This document shows positions 9,201-16,679 of a stretch of DNA of 64,000 bases, piece after piece. The stretch lies in NCBI GenBank assembly GCA_040220895.1, contig JAVJVY010000008.1, forward strand, positions 214,104 through 278,103. The letters are read 5' to 3'. Position numbers and translations under genes: made by a program. Numbering within the stretch: position 1 is the stretch's first letter; every line of letters starts with the position of its first letter. The DNA comes from UBA11591 sp040220895 (GTDB taxonomy: Bacteria; Bacteroidota; Bacteroidia; Flavobacteriales_E; Vicingaceae). The notes beneath the pieces are model-generated. The model made no database searches. It was not told where the DNA came from and worked only from the letters and a program-made list of their open reading frames with translations.

Positions 9201-11194
9201 GTCACCCATTGGACAACAACAATGAAAACGATACGTTGTGCGGTCATGAGGCTGAAAACGTACGCGGTTGTGAAATAGATCTTAAAGTGACCACTGGATC
9301 GACAGTCCCGGATGGAGAGATCATTTTCCAGGACAGCATCACGCTAGATACCTTATTCTTACAACCAATGTCCGGAATTGGTGCCAACGTTATTCAGTGG
9401 CAGGCTGATGTCTGTTTATATGATGTTGGAACATATAAATTCAGCATTACTTCGACAGACACCACCATGATATCCTGGTGGAGACTCAGGGATCCATTTG
9501 CGGATACCACGGTGGCAACGGGTCTTGACCCTGTTGTGGAATACTTCTTCTGGGAATGCCCCCCACTGTTAAGTGCGGCTACAGAAATAATTCATCCTTT
9601 TGGACCTTCGAAGCTTCCTATTCCTCAACCTTTCCAAATTGAAGTTAGAACCAGGAACAAGGGAAGTATTAAATTGAGTTATGTCACTCAGACCCTTGAA
9701 ATCAAACAAACCAAACCTATTCAGTTTGCCGGTCAAACGATTCTGACCCACGTGGATTCGATCTATTTTGGATATCCTGGTGATCCTATCTTATTCCCAA
9801 GATGGACAACAGTAGATACTATTTGGAACGCGGCTCCAGGTGAATATGAGATATGTTCATGGACTTCTCTGCCAAACGGAAATGCGGATTCGGCGACATT
9901 TGATGACACGGCTTGCTTGGTCTACACCGTTCTTGACACAGTGAGTACATTGCCTTATTGTAACAATTTTGATAATGATTCTATCAATCCATGGGCAAGC
10001 CTAAGCTGGAACAAATACGACACCTTGTCTTCCTTTAAATTAGGAACACCAAATCAAAGCGTTATCAGTAGTGCTGCTTCATCTCCAAATGCATGGTTCA
10101 CTAACCTGGATGCCGATTACGGCCTGCTAGATACTTCTGCTGTCTATTCACCGATGTTTGAAGTGGACACCTCGTGTTTCCAAATAAACTTCGATCATAT
10201 CTTTGATACTGAACACGCATTTGACGGTGGTACTGTTGAATACTCTTTGGACAGCGGTAAGACTTGGAGAATAGTTGGAGGTACGTATAATCCTATCGAT
10301 ACGGCCTATCCTTGGTCTACCGGAAACTGGCACAACACCCCTTATGTTACCGGCCTGCGCGGTGCGCCGCAACCTCCGGGTTGGACAGGAACAGCCAGTA
10401 CTGGTTGGAGATATAGTTATCGCGACTTCAAGGTCTTCGACAATGGTCAGTCTAAAATCAAGATCGTATTCAGGTTCCGATTTGGTGCAGATGCCAGCAT
10501 CAATGGTGAGGGTTGGGCCTTTGATAACTTCTGTTTCCAGGAAGGCGATACCTGCATCTATTACTCATGCAGCGATGGAGTTGAGAATGGGTTTGAAACC
10601 GATGTCGATTGCGGAGGTCCGGATTGTATTCCTTGCCCATCTTGCACGGATGGTATATTAAACCAGAATGAATCAGAAATCGACTGTGGTGGTGTCTGCG
10701 AGCCATGTCCGTCTTGTGTGGATAATACCAGGAACGGCCAGGAAACGAACATCGACTGCGGAGGTCCGGATTGTGATCCTTGTCCTTCTTGTACCGACGG
10801 AGTATTATCTGCCAATTGGGTTATATTACCCGGTCCACCGCCCGACACGGTCAAGCGTTGGGAGCATGGTGTTGACTGTGGTGGACCATGTCCTAATCCT
10901 TGCTGGCTCGGAGTGGATGAGATCAACCCCAACATTCTCTTCCTAGGACAGAGCGTACCAAATCCTGCAGATGATCAAACGACCTTGTCTTACCAGATAC
11001 CGGATGATGGTCTGGTTACGATCAAGATGTACAGCACCATTGGTGTGGAAGTCTTCAATTACGTTCAGGAACGTCAGCAAGGCATTCACCGATTAACCAT
11101 CGACGTCAGTGCCTGGTCACAGGGCATCTACTACTATACCTTGGAATTCAACGGGGAACAGTTGATGGACAAAATAGTGGTTCGAAGAGAATAG
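6203..11194 (+). CDS. Giant secreted multidomain protein with T9SS type-A sorting domain
   Basis: About 1663 residues from the chosen start, where MKKILTMLLMVLGAQVAMSQ is a clean signal peptide. An upstream ATG at 6167 lies inside a promoter box and is rejected. The body has at least four jelly-roll/MAM-like modules with recurring endings such as YGVSIDDWCIANP and DGVSIDDFRIVNP and the theme GxVEYSxDxGxTW. Between them are CARDB-like segments (VKVRNIGTDTLMSIPVCYD, VVKNVGKDTIDNIPVAYRY). A Cys-rich DCGG repeat block (about residues 1456-1566) precedes a type-A C-terminal domain: QSVPNPADDQTTLSYQIPDD, then GIYYYTLEFNGEQLMDKIVV. It is exported by the type IX system and probably anchored at the cell surface. 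Adhesion is an inference. It stands alone between its own promoter and a strong terminator. Confidence 0.88.
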   Translation: MKKILTMLLMVLGAQVAMSQSVVKVVWATDFENGGSYPPCSDTANYRDTTYGPCIANTSCTQSHGNDWGISEFCPFNGLHIDTARVNARDTLWFSSCAFSTVADTFVTVEFQHICKVSLFDGGVVQVSNDSGATWHRLGANEYINTKGPRAPKWNYGGTAAQKYGVFNELSYAHIGEWEPGTDSVPKCDWWQYEYFNASAFLGGTNSSATCMIRFAAFDGPTTVGPENRYGWMLDSIRVKASPCENIKPRALFRSPQILDGSLLYSLGPFSIYAQLWDENSGFCDAWLVYSVNGGPVDSVRMDTIPNTISPNTLQDSVWRGIIPRVYNGVDSFKGGDTICYWINAYDCSVPCRNQYHLPDDDPNVKCRTFYLTNGTKLPYCDNFDNPLQANFWDTVMVSGSIGWQLGNPTAGGGYGPISSPNTWTTVLAGNYSGNDEYYLESPIFDFTDAITPRISFWHRHQLPSSSTDQDRLRVEYSINNNAWQWLGSAFDNAGKLLNLPPTCPSTWYNETNGWSGQWTNNNQWRLAFYQLPGSFTGQSQVQFRFFFKADNNFQQGYGVSIDDWCIANPPKIDVSGLEHIRPFNDFIYKAGERDSSVAVKVRNIGTDTLMSIPVCYDVVPLDPNVSQAVQTFSTVISYPSPEYPSGLPPLAIDTALFNTTALSFQVPEGLYVIKAYICFTGGDADSTNDTTTTFGHFGFVSDTITHFTDFDTVPVRWTSTVVPPGQCGNPPPPTPTRWELGTPNFGITNSAYSAPNSWDINLDTGYSDQTFEILYTQIFDMTNADSAFLSFWHNRNTVLGEDGYYIDYSTNRGGTWSRLTAASQTVGRKINWTNSYPPLWGNFGAGWSGLTNSWEYSQCPVNNSIFSNKSEVMFRFVFRSNNTIHTDGVSIDDFRIVNPELYDAELFDIILPERGCVKDIAEPVEIVVKNVGKDTIDNIPVAYRYRYDATCTGTWGPWSAWRWDTIVTPILPGITGQHIFIDSIDMSVFGCYQFCAVVSHPLDNNNENDTLCGHEAENVRGCEIDLKVTTGSTVPDGEIIFQDSITLDTLFLQPMSGIGANVIQWQADVCLYDVGTYKFSITSTDTTMISWWRLRDPFADTTVATGLDPVVEYFFWECPPLLSAATEIIHPFGPSKLPIPQPFQIEVRTRNKGSIKLSYVTQTLEIKQTKPIQFAGQTILTHVDSIYFGYPGDPILFPRWTTVDTIWNAAPGEYEICSWTSLPNGNADSATFDDTACLVYTVLDTVSTLPYCNNFDNDSINPWASLSWNKYDTLSSFKLGTPNQSVISSAASSPNAWFTNLDADYGLLDTSAVYSPMFEVDTSCFQINFDHIFDTEHAFDGGTVEYSLDSGKTWRIVGGTYNPIDTAYPWSTGNWHNTPYVTGLRGAPQPPGWTGTASTGWRYSYRDFKVFDNGQSKIKIVFRFRFGADASINGEGWAFDNFCFQEGDTCIYYSCSDGVENGFETDVDCGGPDCIPCPSCTDGILNQNESEIDCGGVCEPCPSCVDNTRNGQETNIDCGGPDCDPCPSCTDGVLSANWVILPGPPPDTVKRWEHGVDCGGPCPNPCWLGVDEINPNILFLGQSVPNPADDQTTLSYQIPDDGLVTIKMYSTIGVEVFNYVQERQQGIHRLTIDVSAWSQGIYYYTLEFNGEQLMDKIVVRRE
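10568..10903 (+). repeat. Cys-rich C-DG-NG-E-DCGG-C-PCPS repeats in the T9SS protein
   Basis: Four tandem units of about 25-35 residues have the pattern C-x-DG-x2-NG-x-E-x3-DCGGxxCxPCPS. The copies starting at about 10568, 10648, 10723 and 10792 also resemble each other at the DNA level (recurrent GACTGCGGAGGTCCGGATTG-like stretches). The last copy is interrupted by a Pro-rich insertion. With 4-6 Cys per unit this is likely a disulfide-knotted stalk just before the sorting domain. Confidence 0.8.
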
Positions 11195-11216
11195 GCTATT
11201 ACATTGAACTAAACGC

Positions 11217-11250
11217 AAAAGCCCCTTGTTATTTGACGAGGGGCTTTTTT
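11217..11250 (+). terminator. Intrinsic terminator after the giant T9SS gene
   Basis: The ten-base arms AAAAGCCCCT and AGGGGCTTTT pair perfectly around a 12-nt loop and are followed by a run of T, 22 bp after the stop codon. The A-run on the left arm means it could also stop minus-strand transcription arriving from the wbpE side. Confidence 0.92.
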
Positions 11251-11375
11251 ATTGCTTCGATAAGGTTTTGAAATTTCCGATTTGCTTTGATTTTGAGTAA
11301 AAAAAAACAAGACCATTGAGGTATTGGAATTACAGAAATGATAGATCAGTTTAATTCAACCGATTAATTCTTGCT

Positions 11376-12473
11376 TTAAACCATTTGAATAGCATTCACC
11401 ACTGCTTTTTGGGCTTCTTCTGCCAACTCAGGATACATCGGAATAGACAGAATCAAATCCTGATTCCTGCGAGCTACAGGAAAATCTATATCTGAATGAC
11501 CCAGGTAGGAATAAGCTTCCAGGTAGGGCAAGGCTATGGGGTATTGAATTGCGGTCTGGATATTATTCGAATCTAAATATGTTACCAACTCATCTCTTTT
11601 TTCAGTTTTGATCACGTAGAGGTGATAAACGTGTTTGGCCCATTCAGCTTTTACAGGCGTTTGGATTCCATCAAATGAAGCGAAAAGTTTGTCATATTGC
11701 TCTGCAACACGAATCCGCTCATTTGTCCATTGATGGATGTATTTCATTTTTACATTCAGCACTGCTGCCTGAAGTCCGTCCATGCGGCTGTTGATACCCT
11801 CCATGGTGTGATCGTGCTTTTTAAGAGCACCATGACCTGCGTAGCGTCTGCATTTCTCGACAAGTTCGTCATCATTGGTCACGATGCAGCCGGCATCGCC
11901 CATGGCTCCTAAATTCTTACCTGGGTAAAAACTGAAGGTAGCTGCATGGCCCATGGTTCCCACTTTTCTGCCTTTGTACTCGGCCAGATGTGCCTGGGCG
12001 CAGTCTTCAATAACGTGCAAGCCGTACTTTCTGGCAATTTCGAGTATAGGGTCCATATCTGCCGGATGTCCATATAAATGAACCGGAATAATGGCCTTGG
12101 TTCGATCTGTGATCTTTTCCTCAATTTTACTTGGGTCAATAGTGAAAGTGTCTTTCGTGGTGTCGACAAAAACTACCCGTGCACCGCACTGAGTGATGGT
12201 CTCGGAAGTGGCTATCCAGCTATGCGCCGTTGTGATTACCTCGTCTCCTAGCCCGATGCCCAGCATTTTCTGAACAATGTACAAGGCATCCGTACCATTT
12301 CCACAGGGAACACAGTGATTAACACCCATTAGTTGTGCAAAGCCTTGTTGAAAGTCCCTGACATGACGTCCCTTAATAAAGGATGACTCAGAGATGACGC
12401 TTGCAATGGCCGTGTCAATTTCATTTTTAATGCCCAGGTATTGAGCGTGGAGGTCTACCAGAGGGATTTTCAT
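11376..12473 (-). CDS. wbpE: DegT/DnrJ/EryC1-family sugar aminotransferase, WbpE-like
   Basis: 365 residues. PLP-dependent nucleotide-sugar aminotransferase with PLVDLHAQY at the N-terminus, CGNGTDALYI, VIEDCAQAHLAEYKG, and the PLP lysine (Lys186) in FSFYPGKNLGAMGDAG, followed by HGALKKHDH. With the neighbouring WbpB-like dehydrogenase and WbpD-like acetyltransferase, the likely substrate is UDP-2-acetamido-3-keto-glucuronate, which gains the 3-amino group. The start lies 1 bp after the wbpD stop. It is last in its operon, facing the terminator-bearing plus-strand gene. Assignment to WbpE rather than another DegT sugar aminotransferase rests on these neighbours. Confidence 0.9.
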   Translation of the reverse strand: MKIPLVDLHAQYLGIKNEIDTAIASVISESSFIKGRHVRDFQQGFAQLMGVNHCVPCGNGTDALYIVQKMLGIGLGDEVITTAHSWIATSETITQCGARVVFVDTTKDTFTIDPSKIEEKITDRTKAIIPVHLYGHPADMDPILEIARKYGLHVIEDCAQAHLAEYKGRKVGTMGHAATFSFYPGKNLGAMGDAGCIVTNDDELVEKCRRYAGHGALKKHDHTMEGINSRMDGLQAAVLNVKMKYIHQWTNERIRVAEQYDKLFASFDGIQTPVKAEWAKHVYHLYVIKTEKRDELVTYLDSNNIQTAIQYPIALPYLEAYSYLGHSDIDFPVARRNQDLILSIPMYPELAEEAQKAVVNAIQMV

Positions 12474-12474
12474 T

Positions 12475-12939
12475 TTATAAAGCTCTTAGTTTTTTGGCGG
12501 GATTTCCTGCATAGACACCGGATACACTGATATCTTTAGTTACAACAGCCCCAGCACCAATAACAACCTTATCGCATATATTGACAGGAAGAATAGTGGC
12601 ATTAGAGCCAATGGATACGCCATTGCCTATGTTGGTCTCTTTCCATTTGCTGGCATCTCCACCTGCCGGAGCTCCTGCTGCAAACAAGTCGTTTACAAAC
12701 ATTACACCGTGCCCAATAAAACAGTCACTGCCTATGCTCACCAATTCACAAATAAAGCTATGTGATTGTACTTTGGTGCGGTCTCCTATGACAACGCCTT
12801 TTTGGATCTCCGTAAAAGGGCCGATGAAACAATCATCACCTATGGCACATTCGTATAGATTGGACGGTTCAACGACCGTGCAATTACGCCCGAATTGGAC
12901 GGAACGGATGGAGGAGGTATATATCTTAGGATTTGACAA
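12475..12939 (-). CDS. wbpD: Left-handed beta-helix N-acetyltransferase, WbpD-like
   Basis: 154 residues of hexapeptide-repeat (LbH) protein: NCTVVEPSNLYECAIGDDCF, TEIQKGVVIGDRTKV, FIGHGVMFVND, NIGNGVSIGSNATILPV, and the end VSGVYAGNPAKKLRAL. WbpD-type enzymes acetylate the 3-amino group of UDP-GlcNAc(3NH2)A using acetyl-CoA. The start is TTG at 12939, since no ATG fits the conserved N-terminus. It is followed after 1 bp by the wbpE-like gene. The 530-bp space upstream, before wbpB, is occupied by the IVP element, which separates it from its usual partner. Confidence 0.9.
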   Translation of the reverse strand: MSNPKIYTSSIRSVQFGRNCTVVEPSNLYECAIGDDCFIGPFTEIQKGVVIGDRTKVQSHSFICELVSIGSDCFIGHGVMFVNDLFAAGAPAGGDASKWKETNIGNGVSIGSNATILPVNICDKVVIGAGAVVTKDISVSGVYAGNPAKKLRAL

Positions 12940-12975
12940 TGTCTTTTGATGAGATGATGAGCCGGTTAGATACTT

Positions 12976-12997
12976 GATTAACCGATTAACCGATTAG
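12976..12997 (+). repeat. Left terminal inverted repeat of the IVP element
   Basis: The 22-bp arm has an internal 8-bp period (GATTAACC, GATTAACC, GATTAG). Its reverse complement recurs at 13448-13469 with two substitutions. Confidence 0.75.
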
Positions 12998-13020
12998 TAG
13001 AGTATAAAAATATAACATAT

Positions 13021-13383
13021 CTATCTATTTAATTGAAAGTTTGGCAAGGCATTTAGTTGGTTGGCAACTCGGTCGATTTCTTTCCTAGTTTCTTCAAAGC
13101 CTGAGACCGTGATGTAATTTCTATCCTCTGCAATCATTAGGAAACTCAATTATTCCATTAAACTAGAAAATGCAATCGTGGTAAAATGGGCCTTGTCTTT
13201 ATTACTCATTCTTGAAATTCCTTCAACAAGATTAGCCATAACAGATACAGCAGCTCTTTTAGATTGAGCTGAAACACTATAGAGCCCTGTTTTTGGGAAA
13301 GATTCATTCAAGTCATAAATTAAATTGGTCAATCGCCTTGCATTATGAAATGCATTGAGTTTTTCAAAAGAGTATTTGTACAT
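13021..13383 (-). pseudogene. Four-helix-bundle protein (IVP/S23 family) with in-frame stop
   Basis: The intact part is 77 residues, MYKYSFEKLNAFHNARRL to FTTIAFSSLME, with the family pattern FEKL-(aromatic)-AR-L, QSKRAAVSVMANLVEGISR and KDKAHF. A TAA stop at 13152-13150 interrupts it. The same frame then continues without a shift through LSFLMIAEDRNYITVSGF and 22 further residues to a TAG at 13021-13023, restoring the usual length of about 120. A single-base change would repair it, so this looks like a recent nonsense mutation or a read error. Family members are found in 23S rRNA intervening sequences and scattered between genes of polysaccharide operons, and their function is poorly known. 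GGAGG lies upstream of the ATG. Confidence 0.8.
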
Positions 13384-13447
13384 GGAATGGCAAAATTGCC
13401 TCCAAACAAGAAAATTGCATAACCGAATTTTAGACGATTTGGGACTC

Positions 13448-13469
13448 CTAATCAGTTAATCGATTAATC
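13448..13469 (-). repeat. Right terminal inverted repeat of the IVP element
   Basis: Inverted partner of 12976-12997. The two mismatches (arm positions 7 and 16) are both C/T and would be G-U wobbles in the transcript. It begins 4 bp beyond the wbpB stop codon. Confidence 0.75.
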
Positions 13470-13473
13470 CCTT

Positions 13474-14502
13474 TCAGGGCTTTCCACCTACCCACTCAGC
13501 ATTAACATAGATCTCCTCTATGATCTCCACCGTCTTCAGGCCTTCGTAACCATGGGTGGCAATAATTCCGGCACCGGTAAGTACGTCCATTACATTTTGA
13601 TAGACCTTGTCGTGATTACTCATTGAGCCTGTGTATTGACCATATTGGTTTGGTGGATTCCCGGGGGGCAGGTCCTTGATCTTGTAATTCTCAATGTTCT
13701 GATACTCCAGTTCATTGAGGTATTGTCCGCCGATTTTAACGGTTCCCTTTTCTCCAAAAATGGTCAGGGAACCCTCCATGTTTCCTCCATGACTGTTGAC
13801 CGTGTAGTTGATGGTTCCGATGGCTCCATTGGAAAATCTTGCAGTGGCAACTCCCGTATCTTCAAATTCTATGATGCCTTGGTGGTGGTAATTGGCCAGG
13901 ATTGCCTTGCTTTCTTTGATGTCTCCGATCATCCAGTACAAGAGGTCGATGAAGTGGCTGAATTGAGTATATAATGTACCTCCATCCAGTGCCTTGGTTC
14001 CTTTCCAGGAATTCTCATAATACTGTGGATTTCTGTTCCAAAAGCAATTGAGTTGGACGCTGTAGATCTTGCCAAAGTGACCTTCGTCAATTGCCCTCTT
14101 GACCGCATGGACTGGAGGATTGAATCTGTTTTGTTTGACAACGAACAGGCGTTTGTTGGCATGTTCAGCTGCCTTGATCATTTCGGCGCAGTCTTGAGTT
14201 GACAGGGCCATTGGTTTTTCGCACAAGACATGAAAACCGGCTTTCAGTGATTTAATGGTGTGTTCTGCGTGCAGTCCATTTGGGGAACATATGGTGACCA
14301 CATCAGCTTCTGGATGAGCCTGCAACATTTTTTCTACGTCTGTGTAACCTTTGGCGCTGAAATCTGCTGCCAGAGACTGAGCTTTTTCCGCAACAATGTC
14401 ACAGGTGCCAACCAACTTTCCAATAGATTGGATATGCTCAGCGTGTCGCCTTGCAATCCGGCCACAACCAATAAGTAGAAATGTCAGGGATGATTGTTTC
14501 AA
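13474..14502 (-). CDS. wbpB: Gfo/Idh/MocA-family dehydrogenase, WbpB-like
   Basis: 342 residues. The N-terminal Rossmann domain has LIGCGRIARRHAEH (NAD motif at 12-17) and the family motif HVLCEKPMAL (Glu-Lys-Pro at 95-97). The C-terminal alpha/beta domain has DGGTLYTQFSHFIDLLYWM with the putative catalytic His. WbpB/WlbA oxidises C3 of UDP-GlcNAcA with NAD+, giving the keto sugar used by the WbpE-like aminotransferase. The start is TTG at 14502, the only codon that leaves the Rossmann motif at the right distance. It lies 27 bp after glyA. WbpA (C6 dehydrogenase) and WbpI (C2 epimerase) are not in this window. Confidence 0.9.
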   Translation of the reverse strand: MKQSSLTFLLIGCGRIARRHAEHIQSIGKLVGTCDIVAEKAQSLAADFSAKGYTDVEKMLQAHPEADVVTICSPNGLHAEHTIKSLKAGFHVLCEKPMALSTQDCAEMIKAAEHANKRLFVVKQNRFNPPVHAVKRAIDEGHFGKIYSVQLNCFWNRNPQYYENSWKGTKALDGGTLYTQFSHFIDLLYWMIGDIKESKAILANYHHQGIIEFEDTGVATARFSNGAIGTINYTVNSHGGNMEGSLTIFGEKGTVKIGGQYLNELEYQNIENYKIKDLPPGNPPNQYGQYTGSMSNHDKVYQNVMDVLTGAGIIATHGYEGLKTVEIIEEIYVNAEWVGGKP

Positions 14503-14529
14503 GATCTCTGGTCTTTATTTCGTTTTTAA

Positions 14530-15798
14530 TTACTTGAAGAGTGGGTAATCACTGACCAGATCGGTTACTTTCTTTCCAATATTCGACAGTCCTTTTTCAT
14601 CATTGGCCTTTTGAATGCTTTCGTCGATAAATCTGGCAACATCCTTCATGGTTTTAGCTTTTAGTCCACGAGTAGTGATCGCCGCTGTACCAATGCGTAT
14701 ACCTGAGGTCACAAACGGTGACTTATCATCAAATGGAACCATGTTTTTATTTACGGTGATGTGACATTTACCCAGTGCCAATTCCGCATCTTTACCTGTG
14801 ATGTCTTTTGAACGCAGGTCGATGAGCATGCAATGGTTGTCGGTCCCTCCTGAAATGATATTAAAACCTCTGTCTACCAGCTCTTGGGCCAGAATCTTTG
14901 AATTTTTTACAACCCGCAGCGTGTATTTCAAAAACTTATCATCGAGGGCTTCGTTGAATGCTACCGCTTTTGCGGCGATGATGTGTTCCAAGGGTCCACC
15001 TTGAGAGCCCGGAAAAACGCCCGAATCCAAAATGGCTGACATCATTTTGGGCGAACCTTTAGGTGTCTTATACCCCCAGGGATTTTCAAAGTCTTTTCCC
15101 ATCATGATCATGCCGCCTCTGGGTCCCCTTAATGTTTTGTGCGTTGTTGTAGTAACTATGTGGCAGTGTGGTAATGGATCGTTCAATAGACCTTTGGCAA
15201 TTAATCCGGCAGGATGAGCTATATCAGCTAGCAATAAAGCGCCGACTTGGTCTGCTATTTCGCGAAAACCTTTGTAGTCCCAGTCCCTGCTATAGGCCGA
15301 AGCGCCCGCGATGATCATTTTAGGCCTTTCTTTCTGGGCAAGATCGGCAACCTTATTCATGTCAATTAAGCCGCTTTCTTTTTCCACTCCGTAAAAGCAG
15401 GTGCGGTACAGTTTACCTGAAAAATTAACCGGAGATCCATGGGTAAGATGACCGCCGTGCGAAAGGTCAAAGCCCATGATCTTATCACCGGCCATCAAGG
15501 TGGATAACATGACGGCCGAGTTTGCCTGAGAACCGCTATGCGGTTGCACATTGACCCATTCAGCATTAAATAGGGACTTTGCCCTGTCTCTTGCCAATTC
15601 TTCAACTTGATCGACAATTTCACAACCACCGTAATAGCGTTTTCCGGGATAACCTTCAGCGTATTTATTGGTAAGAATAGAGCCCGCGGCCATCAACACT
15701 TCATTACTCACGTAATTCTCTGAAGCGATGAGTTCAAGTCCATTGGTTTGACGCTTTGTTTCAGCTTTTATTAATTTTCTAATTATTTGATCGGTCAT
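14530..15798 (-). CDS. glyA: Serine hydroxymethyltransferase
   Basis: 422 residues, full length. It interconverts serine and glycine with tetrahydrofolate in the cytoplasm and supplies one-carbon units. Signatures are LELIASENYVS, NKYAEGYPGKRYYGG, NVQPHSGSQAN, LLADIAHPAGLIA, and the PLP lysine Lys221 in VTTTTHKTLRGPRGGMIM. ATG start at 15798. A housekeeping gene embedded between a sulfotransferase and wbpB on the same strand, so it may be co-transcribed with polysaccharide genes. No TAnnTTTG box is seen just upstream. Confidence 0.97.
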   Translation of the reverse strand: MTDQIIRKLIKAETKRQTNGLELIASENYVSNEVLMAAGSILTNKYAEGYPGKRYYGGCEIVDQVEELARDRAKSLFNAEWVNVQPHSGSQANSAVMLSTLMAGDKIMGFDLSHGGHLTHGSPVNFSGKLYRTCFYGVEKESGLIDMNKVADLAQKERPKMIIAGASAYSRDWDYKGFREIADQVGALLLADIAHPAGLIAKGLLNDPLPHCHIVTTTTHKTLRGPRGGMIMMGKDFENPWGYKTPKGSPKMMSAILDSGVFPGSQGGPLEHIIAAKAVAFNEALDDKFLKYTLRVVKNSKILAQELVDRGFNIISGGTDNHCMLIDLRSKDITGKDAELALGKCHITVNKNMVPFDDKSPFVTSGIRIGTAAITTRGLKAKTMKDVARFIDESIQKANDEKGLSNIGKKVTDLVSDYPLFK

Positions 15799-15834
15799 CG
15801 CAAGTGTATTTAATATACCTAATAATGGGCACTG

Positions 15835-15851
15835 ATTGCCCCAATGGCAAT
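15835..15851 (-). other. Small hairpin after the sulfotransferase stop codon
   Basis: ATTGCC and GGCAAT arms pair perfectly around a 5-nt loop immediately after the TAA of the 15852-16613 gene. There is no U-tract, so it is a weak candidate terminator or RNA processing hairpin. Confidence 0.3.
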
Positions 15852-16613
15852 TTATTTGGTGAAGATTTGTTTAGTTCTGGCCACCATCCCCGGAAAGAAC
15901 TTTTTTAAAATTTCAACGAAGATAATAGATAAATAATCCATTGTGAAGGTGAAGGCATTGGAGAAGAAATATTTAATTGAAGTATATCCGGAAGCACTTC
16001 CTTTTTTAATCGCAACATCATCTAATTCATCAATTTTATTCTTCAATGCACCATATTTATCTGATAGTCCATTCTTAGCCTTTTCCGTTAAAGCCGACAG
16101 GTCAGTGCGTCGATCAATTTTCTTGGGAAATTTCACGACAAATTCATCGGGCAGGCCCAGAAACTCCTGAATCACTTTAAGATTATCATGAATTTTCTCG
16201 TATTTAACGAATAGAATATCGTAGGCTGTGGGCCTGGTTTTCCAGTTCATCAATTGTCGATCAAACAACAGGCCATCAAATTTCTCCTGAGCGTAATGCT
16301 CCAGGTTCATCGAGGCAGATATCAGTCTTTTTCTTAACAAGAATCGATTCATTACCACCGATTGCTGACTATGGAAATCTCTTCTAAATAATGATGCACA
16401 AGCTATTAAGGGGTCTCCCAATACAAAAATGGCCTTTAAATTCTTATTTAATGAGATAGGGGGAAGGGGAAGGTGTTTGAGTCCATCAAGGTCATGGGGA
16501 TCATTTGTTGACTTATATCTTTTTATCTCTTCGATAAAAAAAGTCGTACCCACTCCGCCTCCAGAGCAAATGATGACTTCAATGCTTTTTGGCAGAAAAA
16601 TACTATTCTTCAA
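15852..16613 (-). CDS. Sulfotransferase-like P-loop protein
   Basis: 253 residues. The N-terminal phosphosulfate-binding loop is ICSGGGVGTTFFIEEI (about 15-30). The second PAPS-binding element is VLGDPLIACASLFRRDF (64-80), and ILFVKYEKIHDNLKVIQEFLGLP resembles the dimer/PAPS region near the end of sulfotransferases. A hydrophobic stretch lies near the C-terminus (FFSNAFTFTMDYLSIIFVEI). The sequence is divergent from the other sulfotransferases in the window, and the substrate is unknown. The start is TTG at 16613, as no ATG precedes the P-loop. It lies 66 bp downstream of the octaproline/PID gene on the same strand, so the two may be co-expressed. Confidence 0.72.
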   Translation of the reverse strand: MKNSIFLPKSIEVIICSGGGVGTTFFIEEIKRYKSTNDPHDLDGLKHLPLPPISLNKNLKAIFVLGDPLIACASLFRRDFHSQQSVVMNRFLLRKRLISASMNLEHYAQEKFDGLLFDRQLMNWKTRPTAYDILFVKYEKIHDNLKVIQEFLGLPDEFVVKFPKKIDRRTDLSALTEKAKNGLSDKYGALKNKIDELDDVAIKKGSASGYTSIKYFFSNAFTFTMDYLSIIFVEILKKFFPGMVARTKQIFTK

Positions 16614-16679
16614 AACACAATTTTTGAAAAATAAGAAGAACTGAAATAGTTAGAAAAATAGAAATATAGACAGTCTTGC

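Larger units (their letters stand above)
12976..13469. mobile_element. IVS/IVP-like element with 22-bp terminal inverted repeats between wbpD and wbpB
   Basis: A 494-bp unit bounded by near-perfect 22-bp inverted repeats contains only a broken four-helix-bundle (IVP, S23-type) gene. It ends 4 bp after the wbpB stop and begins 36 bp before the wbpD start. Removing it would restore an ordinary 40-bp operon gap. The arms match at 20 of 22 bases, and both differences become G-U pairs in the minus-strand transcript, so the RNA ends could form one uninterrupted helix, as intervening sequences in 23S rRNA do. No transposase and no clear target-site duplication are visible. Calling it mobile is an inference from structure and insertion position. 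Confidence 0.6.

Noticed and set aside
8921..9247. Open 108-codon minus-strand frame within the giant secreted protein
   Set aside because: Antisense to a continuous conserved reading frame with low-complexity composition; no signal of its own.
11360..11374. Further copy of the IVP arm (ACCGATTAATTC) after wbpE
   Set aside because: Only about 10 bases resemble the arm and there is no partner; likely chance in AT-rich DNA.
12976..12997. Reading the 8-bp-period GATTAACC repeats as iterons or a simple microsatellite
   Set aside because: The inverted copy at 13448-13469 and the gene between them fit element ends better; there is no replication gene nearby.
13448..13480. Target-site duplication beside the IVP element
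   Set aside because: The bases outside the two arms do not match each other, so no duplication is claimed.
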